The translations under genes and the position numbers were made by a program. From contig CP000699.1 of NCBI GenBank assembly GCA_000016765.1, positions 310,001 to 374,000 of the forward strand: 64,000 bases of DNA. The letters are read 5' to 3'. Position 1 is the stretch's first letter; every line of letters begins with the position of its first letter. This document shows, piece after piece, positions 58,893 to 64,000 of this stretch. The stretch comes from Rhizorhabdus wittichii RW1 (GTDB lineage Bacteria; Pseudomonadota; Alphaproteobacteria; Sphingomonadales; Sphingomonadaceae). The notes under the pieces are model-generated. The model was not told the origin of the DNA. It saw nothing but the letters and a program-made list of their open reading frames with translations, and ran no database searches.

Positions 58893-59896
58893 TGGCTACC
58901 CAGACCGCTGCCAAGCCCGCCAAGGCCAATATCCTCCAGGCGATCAACGCCGCCATCGCCGACGCGATGGAGGCCGACGACAATGTCGTCGTGCTCGGCG
59001 AGGACGTCGCCGATCCCGAGGAGGGGGGCGTCTGCGGGGTGACCAAGGGGCTGTCGTCGCGCTTCGGCGATGCGCGCGTCCGCTCGACCCCGATCTCCGA
59101 GCAGGCGATCGTCGGCGCCGCGATCGGCGCTTCGCTGGTCGGCTTCAAGCCGGTCGCGGAGATCATGCTGATGAACTTCACGACGGTGGCGATGGACATG
59201 ATCGTCAACCACGCCGCCAAGCTGCGCTTCATGTCGGGCGGGCAGACCCATGTGCCGATCGTGATCCGCACCATGACCGGCACCGGCTTCGCCTCGGGCG
59301 GGCAGCATTGCGACTATCTGGAGGCGTGGTTCGCCCACACCGCCGGGATCAAGGTGGTGGCGCCGTCCAGCCCGCGCGACGCCTATGGCCTGATGCGCAG
59401 CGCGATCGACGATCCCGATCCGGTGCTGTTCATCGAGAATCTGCCGACCTACTGGACCCCGGCCGAAGCGCCCGAGAAGGACCATCGCGTGCCGATCGGC
59501 AAGGCGAAGCTGCTGAGCGAGGGCAGCGACATCACCATCATCGCCTATGCCCGGATGATCCAGGAGGCGCTGCCGGCGGTCGCCCAGCTCGCCGAGGCGG
59601 GAATCTCGGCCGAGCTGATCGACCTGCGCACCATCGCCCCCTGGGATCGCGACACCGTGCTGGCGTCGGTCGCCAGGACCGGCCGGGCGATGATCGTGCA
59701 CGAGGCGGTGACCCCGTTCGGGGTCGGCGCCGAGATCGGCTCGGTCCTGAACGAGGAGCTGTTCGGCAAGCTCAAGGCGCCGGTGAAGCGACTGGGCGGC
59801 GCCTTCTGCGCGGTGCCCTTCTCCAAGCCGCTGGAGACCGCCTTCGCGCCGCAGACCGCCGATATCGTTGCCGCCGCCAAGGCGCTGATGGCCTGA
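58892..59896 (+). CDS. 2-oxoacid/acetoin dehydrogenase-type E1 beta subunit
   Basis: The 334-residue partner of E1 alpha has the E1-beta segments VLGEDVADPEEGGVCGVTKGL, STPISEQAIVGAAIGASLVG and FMSGGQTHVPIVIRT, and a C-terminal transketolase domain (EGSDITIIAYARMIQEALPA, LIDLRTIAPWDRDTVLAS). The protein provides the pyrophosphate contacts and substrate channel. It overlaps the alpha gene by one base. A 25-bp gap leads to the lipoyl-domain gene. Confidence 0.92.
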   Translation: MATQTAAKPAKANILQAINAAIADAMEADDNVVVLGEDVADPEEGGVCGVTKGLSSRFGDARVRSTPISEQAIVGAAIGASLVGFKPVAEIMLMNFTTVAMDMIVNHAAKLRFMSGGQTHVPIVIRTMTGTGFASGGQHCDYLEAWFAHTAGIKVVAPSSPRDAYGLMRSAIDDPDPVLFIENLPTYWTPAEAPEKDHRVPIGKAKLLSEGSDITIIAYARMIQEALPAVAQLAEAGISAELIDLRTIAPWDRDTVLASVARTGRAMIVHEAVTPFGVGAEIGSVLNEELFGKLKAPVKRLGGAFCAVPFSKPLETAFAPQTADIVAAAKALMA

Positions 59897-59921
59897 ATAT
59901 TTTCCAACGGAGTTACCCAAG

Positions 59922-60152
59922 ATGGCTGTTGAGGTTCTGCTGCCGAAGCTCGGCTTTTCGATGAACGAGGGCGTGCTCGCCGAATGGCTGGTCGCCGACG
60001 GCGGCCAGGCGGTCGAGGGCGCGCCGCTCTATGCGCTCGAATCCGAGAAATCGACCCAGGAGGTCGAGAGCCCGGCGTCGGGCACGCTCAAGATCGTCGC
60101 CCAGGTCGGCGAGACCTATGAGGTCGGCACGGTGCTGGCCGTGATCGAATGA
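59922..60152 (+). CDS. Free-standing lipoyl/biotinyl-attachment domain protein
   Basis: The 76-residue protein is a single barrel-sandwich hybrid domain. GFSMNEGVLAEWLVADGGQ and LESEKSTQEVESPASGTLK place the modifiable lysine at K43, where dehydrogenase E2 proteins usually have DKA. No peripheral-subunit-binding or acyltransferase domain follows, so the E2 core is absent here. It would carry acyl or electron equivalents from the E1 pair. The start follows CGGAGTTACC. The end overlaps the EthD-like start (ATGA). Confidence 0.87.
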   Translation: MAVEVLLPKLGFSMNEGVLAEWLVADGGQAVEGAPLYALESEKSTQEVESPASGTLKIVAQVGETYEVGTVLAVIE

Positions 60153-60451
60153 CGGCGCGCTACAAGCTGCATGTCTCCTCGCGCGCCCTGCCGGGCCGCG
60201 AGGAGGATTATGACCGCTGGTATGCCGAGACCCATGTCGCCGACATGCTGGCGCTGCCGGGCTTCCTCGCCTGCGACCGCTATCGCCAACTCGGCATGGA
60301 CGGTCGACCGACCGGCGTCTTCATCGCCCTCTACGAGGTCGAGACCGACGACCCGGCCGCGCTGCTGCAAAGCGTGTTCGCGGCGGTGCCGACGATGCGG
60401 CTGACCGACGCGATCGACCCCGCCAGCGCGGCCTTCACCTTCCTGCAATGA
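60149..60451 (+). CDS. EthD-like / Dabb-fold small protein
   Basis: The 100-residue ferredoxin-like-fold protein has SSRALPGREEDYDRWYAETHVADMLALPGFLACDRYRQL, the EthD-type helix with conserved WYxEVHxxDML pattern. EthD proteins accompany oxidative catabolic enzymes, though the function is not settled; stability or cyclase-like roles have been suggested. It overlaps the lipoyl-domain gene upstream and the MDR oxidoreductase downstream, so all are translated together. Confidence 0.82.
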   Translation: MTARYKLHVSSRALPGREEDYDRWYAETHVADMLALPGFLACDRYRQLGMDGRPTGVFIALYEVETDDPAALLQSVFAAVPTMRLTDAIDPASAAFTFLQ

Positions 60452-61356
60452 CCATGCGCGCGGTCGCGATCCGGGGCCATGGCGGGCCCGAGGTGCTCGA
60501 GTTCGGCACCTGGCCGCACCCGATGCCGAAGCCCGGCGAGGCGGTGGTCGCGATCCGCGCCGCGGCGGTCAATCCGGCCGACGGCAAGTGGCGCGCCGGC
60601 ATGTTCGCCGGCTTCGCGCCGGTCTCCTTCCCCCATATCCTCGGCTATGACGTCGCCGGGGTGGTAGTGGGCGGCGCGGGCCTCACGCCCGGCACCCGCG
60701 TCGCAGCCATGCTCGATCCTTTCACCAAGGGCGGCTATGCCGACTATGTCGCGGTGGCGGCCGACCGGCTCGTCGCGATCCCGGACGGCCTGTCCTTCGA
60801 GGTCGCGGCGGCGGTGCCCACGGCGGGGCTGACCGGCGCGCAACTGATCGAGCGCGCGGTCGACGCGCGGCCGGGCCAGTTCGTCCTGCTGACCGGCGCG
60901 GTCGGGGCGGTCGGGCGGTTCGCGCTCGATGCGGCGCGGCGGCGCGGGGTCGAGGTCGTCGCGGCGGTGCGCGGGACGCGCAAGGACGAGGCGCTGGCGC
61001 TCGGCGCGGCGCAGGCGATCGCGCTCGGCGAGGATGATTGGTCGGGCGGGCCCTTCGATCATGTCGTCGACACGGTCGGCGGCGATGCCGTCGCGGCGCT
61101 GTGCCGGCATCTCCGCCCCGGCGGCCGGATCGCCACCGCCGCGACCACGCCGATCGATCCGCAAGGCCTGGCCGCCATCCCTGAATTCTACGCCGTGGTC
61201 GCCGATGCCGAGCGGCTCGGCCGGCTGCTGGACGCGGTCGCGAAGGGCGAGATCGCGGTGCCGATCGCGCGGGTGATGCCGCTGGAGGAGGCCGCCGAGG
61301 CGCAGCGCCTCACCGATGCCGGCGGGACCGGCGGCAAGATCATCCTCACGCCTTGA
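60448..61356 (+). CDS. Zinc-independent MDR oxidoreductase (quinone reductase-like)
   Basis: The 302-residue medium-chain reductase has an N-terminal GroES-like domain (RGHGGPEVLEFG, AAVNPADGKWRAGMF, PHILGYDVAGVVV) and the nucleotide loop LLTGAVGAVGRFALDAARRRG. No zinc ligands are seen. It would reduce an enone or quinone with NADPH. It is coupled to the EthD-like protein and probably handles the product or co-substrate of the E1/lipoyl set. It is convergent with the second ligase with 43 bp between stops. Confidence 0.88.
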   Translation: MTMRAVAIRGHGGPEVLEFGTWPHPMPKPGEAVVAIRAAAVNPADGKWRAGMFAGFAPVSFPHILGYDVAGVVVGGAGLTPGTRVAAMLDPFTKGGYADYVAVAADRLVAIPDGLSFEVAAAVPTAGLTGAQLIERAVDARPGQFVLLTGAVGAVGRFALDAARRRGVEVVAAVRGTRKDEALALGAAQAIALGEDDWSGGPFDHVVDTVGGDAVAALCRHLRPGGRIATAATTPIDPQGLAAIPEFYAVVADAERLGRLLDAVAKGEIAVPIARVMPLEEAAEAQRLTDAGGTGGKIILTP

Positions 61357-61399
61357 TAGCAAGGTGCAGGGATGCTGACGCATCCGCACCTTGGAACGC

Positions 61400-62923
61400 T
61401 CAGGCGCCGCGCGGGCTTAACCGTTCCTCGCGCAGAGCCGAGCGTCGCACCTTGCCGGCCTCGTCGCGGATCGGGCGGCAGGTGAACTCGGCCGAGCGCG
61501 GCCGCTTCAGCCCCGGCAGCCGGTCGGCGAGCGCGGCGAGGAAGGCGTCGGCGTCCTCGGGGACGTCGCCCGGTGCCGCGACCTCGACGATGGCGTGCAG
61601 CCGGTTGCCCATGTCGGCGTCGGGCAGGCCGATCACCGCGCAGCCGCGCACGCCGGGCAGCGCCTCGATCGCCGCCTCGATCTCGGCCGGATAGATGTTG
61701 ATGCCGCCGACCAGCACCATGTCGGTGCGGCGGTCGGCGATGTGGAGATAGCCGGCCTCGTCGAGCCAGCCCATGTCGCCGAAGCTGTCGATGTCGCCCT
61801 TCGCCCGGCCCGCCGCGCCGATATAGGCGTAGCCGGAGGCGGTGCCGCCGGTCTTGCGGAAGTGGATCTCGCCGATCGTCCCGGTCGGCAGCGGCGCACC
61901 GTCCTCGTCGGTGATCAGTATCTGCTGGCCGGGGCTCGCCTTGCCGACCGTGCCGGGATGATCGAGCCATTCGGCGCCGCCGATCGTGGTGACGCCGATC
62001 CGCTCGGTGCCGCCATAGACCTCCCAGACCCGCTCCGCGCCGATCCGGTCGATCCACCAGCGCTTGACCTCGGCCGGGCAGGGCGCGGCCATGTGGAGCA
62101 GGGTGCGGATCGTCGACAGGTCGCGGCCCTCGGTCTCGGCGGCGGGCAGGCGCGCGATCCGGGCCATCATCGTCGGCACCATATAGGCATAGTCGACCCC
62201 GTGCCGTTCGACGGCGTCGAGCCAGCGATGCGGATCGAAGCGATCGAGGCAGACGATGTGGCTGCCCTGCGCCAGCGCCATCGTCGTCGTGTTGAACGGC
62301 GCCGAATGATAGAGCGGGCCGGGGTTGAGCAGCGTCAGCCGCGGCCCGCGCCGGCATCCCTCCTTGTCGGGGCCCCAGACCGAGGGCAGCGGATCGACGA
62401 TCAGCTTGGGCCGGCCGGTGCTGCCGCCGCTGTTGGCGATCTTGCCGGGCGTGGCGACGGCAGGCGGCAAGGAGCCGTCGTCGATGCCGTCGGGCAGCGG
62501 ATCGTCGATGGCGTAGAGCCGGTCCGCGTCGACCGGCAGGCCCGGCAATCCGATCACCGCGCGGGGATCGGCGAGCGCGACGATCTCGGCGAACTCGGCC
62601 GGGGCCAGCCGTTCGGAAACGGGGCAGGGCGTCGCGCCGATCTTCCACAGCGCGAAGGCGCATTCCAGATAGTCGGGGCGGTTGGCCATCGCCAGCATCA
62701 CGCGGTCGCCCGCGGCGATGCCCCGGTCGATCAGGTGCCGCGCGCGCCGGTTGGCGCGCCGCTCGAACGCCGCGAAGCTAAGGCTGCTCTCGCCCAGGGT
62801 GAAGGCCGGCCGGTCGGGCGTCGCGGCGGCCTGGGCGCTGAGCAGCATGCCGAGCGGCGCGCCGGCGACGGGCCGGCCGCTGGCGGGGTCGATCCACTCG
62901 GCGGGGTCGACCGGCTCAGCCAT
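61400..62923 (-). CDS. Acyl-CoA synthetase (AMP-forming), ligase 2
   Basis: The 507-residue ANL enzyme has a P-loop variant ANSGGSTGRPKL, A5 EVYGGTERIG, then DMGWLDEAGYLHIADRRTDMVLVGGINIYPAEIE, and the catalytic Lys in EAGKVRRSAL. Ser-Gly-Gly-Ser replaces the usual TSGTTG, a mark of bile-acid-CoA-ligase-type and other bulky-acid ligases. It should activate a carboxylic acid as CoA thioester. The start overlaps the SDR stop by 8 bp; the two are co-translated. Confidence 0.92.
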   Translation of the reverse strand: MAEPVDPAEWIDPASGRPVAGAPLGMLLSAQAAATPDRPAFTLGESSLSFAAFERRANRRARHLIDRGIAAGDRVMLAMANRPDYLECAFALWKIGATPCPVSERLAPAEFAEIVALADPRAVIGLPGLPVDADRLYAIDDPLPDGIDDGSLPPAVATPGKIANSGGSTGRPKLIVDPLPSVWGPDKEGCRRGPRLTLLNPGPLYHSAPFNTTTMALAQGSHIVCLDRFDPHRWLDAVERHGVDYAYMVPTMMARIARLPAAETEGRDLSTIRTLLHMAAPCPAEVKRWWIDRIGAERVWEVYGGTERIGVTTIGGAEWLDHPGTVGKASPGQQILITDEDGAPLPTGTIGEIHFRKTGGTASGYAYIGAAGRAKGDIDSFGDMGWLDEAGYLHIADRRTDMVLVGGINIYPAEIEAAIEALPGVRGCAVIGLPDADMGNRLHAIVEVAAPGDVPEDADAFLAALADRLPGLKRPRSAEFTCRPIRDEAGKVRRSALREERLSPRGA

Positions 62924-63815
62924 CGCCGTCACGGTACATGCGTTCGAGTGTCCCCGCGAGCGGCACCGGCACGAAGCCGTCGCCGAACGGCCAGTCGAGG
63001 AAGCCGGCCGCCGCCATCGTGCCGCCGTCGACATGCAGTGTCGTGCCCGAGACGAAGCGGGCGAGGTCGGACGCCAGGAACAGCACCGCGTCGGCCAGCG
63101 CCTCGGGCGGCGGCTGCTCGCCGCGCGGGATGTACATCGCCATGCCCTGCGGCTTCACCGCATCGGGCAGGCGCATAAACGCCTCGCCATATTCGGGCGG
63201 CAGGCCGTTGATATTGCCCCGGCTCGGGGTGGTGTCGGGCGCGATGCAGTTGAGCCGGATCTTCTCCTTGCCCAGCTCGACCGCCATGGCGCGGGTGAAG
63301 TTGGTGGTCGCCGCCTTGGCCCCGGCATAGACCGAGAAGCCCGCCGCGCCGCGATGCGCCTCGATCGTGGTGAAGCTGACGATGCTGCCGCCGTCGCCCG
63401 AACGGCGGATCAGCGGCACCGCGCGCTGCACCGACTGGACGACATAGCCGTAGTTGCGCTGGATATCGTCGGCGATGGCGGCGCGGCTCGCCTCCATGAA
63501 GGCGCGCCGCCGGGTCCCGCCCGCGACGTTGACGAGGATGTCGAGGCGGCCGAAATCCTTGGCGAGTCGGTCATAATAGGCGTCGAGCGCGGCCTCGTCG
63601 GTCGCGTCGGCGTGGCAGGTCGTGACGGTGCGGCCGAGCGCGCGGGCCGCCTGCGCGGTCTCCTCCATCGCCGCCGCGTCGATGTCGCAGATCGCCAGGT
63701 CGACCCCGGCCTCGGCCAGCGCCGTCGATATCGCCGCGCCGATCCCGAAGCCGCCGCCGACCACCGCCGCGACCTTGCCGCCGAGCCCCGCGCGTTCGTC
63801 GAGGAAACCCGCCAT
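62916..63815 (-). CDS. SDR family oxidoreductase
   Basis: The 299-residue SDR has VGGGFGIGAAIS at 19-30, CDID after beta-2 (NAD-type), NVAGG at 96-100 instead of NNAG, S148-region and Y163xxxK167. A long insertion, PPEYGEAFMRLPDAVKPQGMAMYIP, lies before the C-terminal VDGG. It probably oxidises a hydroxyl or hydroxyacyl-CoA next to the acid activated by ligase 2. GGGAGAAGG lies against a double ATG; the second, at 63815, is preferred. It is coupled to ligase 2. Confidence 0.87.
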   Translation of the reverse strand: MAGFLDERAGLGGKVAAVVGGGFGIGAAISTALAEAGVDLAICDIDAAAMEETAQAARALGRTVTTCHADATDEAALDAYYDRLAKDFGRLDILVNVAGGTRRRAFMEASRAAIADDIQRNYGYVVQSVQRAVPLIRRSGDGGSIVSFTTIEAHRGAAGFSVYAGAKAATTNFTRAMAVELGKEKIRLNCIAPDTTPSRGNINGLPPEYGEAFMRLPDAVKPQGMAMYIPRGEQPPPEALADAVLFLASDLARFVSGTTLHVDGGTMAAAGFLDWPFGDGFVPVPLAGTLERMYRDGDG

Positions 63816-63834
63816 CATCCTTCTCCCGTCTGGT

Positions 63835-64000
63835 CTACCATTTGCGGCGGAGTTGCGATCCGATCCGGCGGCGGCGCAGCGCCTCGGCGCGTTCATCGCC
63901 GCCGATCCGGGCCACGCCCTCGGGCAGGTGCCGGTCGAGATCGGCGAATTTCACGCGGGTGACGCTCGGCGTCGGGTGCCCCGAGCAGCGATACCAGCGG
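63835..64000 (-). CDS. C-terminal fragment of an unrecognised protein, cut by the window edge
   Basis: The open frame enters from the right edge and gives 54 residues before TAG: it starts RWYRCSGHPTPSVTRVKFADL and ends with a basic tail, RRRRIGSQLRRKW. I do not recognise the family. The intact frame up to the edge and 19 bp to the SDR start suggest a real gene in the same run, but its start and domain lie outside. Confidence 0.5.
   Translation of the reverse strand, partial: RWYRCSGHPTPSVTRVKFADLDRHLPEGVARIGGDERAEALRRRRIGSQLRRKW

Overview
This 64 kb window is GC-rich (roughly two thirds G+C) bacterial DNA, almost fully coding. It most resembles an alphaproteobacterium of the Sphingomonadales. 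The reasons are two outer-membrane TonB-dependent receptors with sphingomonad-style plugs, dense tandem families of short-chain dehydrogenases (SDRs), Rieske oxygenases, acyl-CoA enzymes and DUF1214 proteins, and palindromic intergenic repeats of the CGTCATTCCCGCGAAAGCGGG type. The overall gene mix recalls Rhizorhabdus/Sphingomonas wittichii-like catabolic islands, but the species assignment is inference. I saw no rRNA, tRNA, transposase, phage gene or CRISPR array.

Layout. 1-8.2 kb: the end of an SDR, a Gfo/Idh/MocA oxidoreductase, a multifunctional-enzyme-2-like SDR, a TesB-type thioesterase, a TauD-type dioxygenase, an MFS transporter, an enoyl-CoA hydratase, an SDR and a TetR regulator. 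8.4-16.5 kb: TonB receptor 1, an ecdysteroid-kinase-like phosphotransferase, two SDRs, a VOC protein, a sulfotransferase and a DUF1214 protein. 16.5-25.6 kb: a GlxA-type AraC regulator, an acyl-CoA ligase, a CMD-family protein, a D-aminoacylase-like amidohydrolase, an amidohydrolase-2 protein, two divergent IclR regulators and an MDR reductase. 25.7-34.5 kb: a fatty-acyl-type beta-oxidation block with three acyl-CoA dehydrogenases, a hydratase, a hydroxyacyl-CoA dehydrogenase, a FadB-like fusion and a phytanoyl-CoA-dioxygenase-like protein. 34.5-37.5 kb: a Rieske oxygenase alpha subunit coupled to a ketosteroid-dehydrogenase-like flavoprotein. 37.6-44.2 kb: a second AraC regulator, a second PhyH protein, an SDR, a second phosphotransferase and TonB receptor 2. 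44.2-53 kb: seven SDRs, a second Rieske alpha subunit, a second DUF1214 protein, a SnoaL-like protein and a small repeat protein. 53-57.8 kb: two hydratases, a cysteine-less thiolase-like protein with a DUF35 partner, and a true thiolase. 57.9-64 kb: a 2-oxoacid-dehydrogenase-type E1 alpha/beta pair with a free lipoyl domain, an EthD-like protein, an MDR oxidoreductase, a second acyl-CoA ligase, an SDR and an unidentified partial gene.

Taken together, the window looks like a catabolic region for one or more bulky hydrophobic, ring- and side-chain-bearing substrates (steroid-, terpenoid- or polycyclic-like). Receptors and the MFS protein would import, Rieske, PhyH and TauD oxygenases and SDRs would functionalise, ligases would make CoA esters, and the acyl-CoA dehydrogenase, hydratase, dehydrogenase and thiolase/aldolase genes would shorten them. 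The actual substrate cannot be read from the sequence. Many families occur in pairs (TonB receptor, phosphotransferase, SDR, Rieske, DUF1214, PhyH, AraC, ligase), which suggests cassette duplication and divergence, with local IclR, AraC and TetR control.
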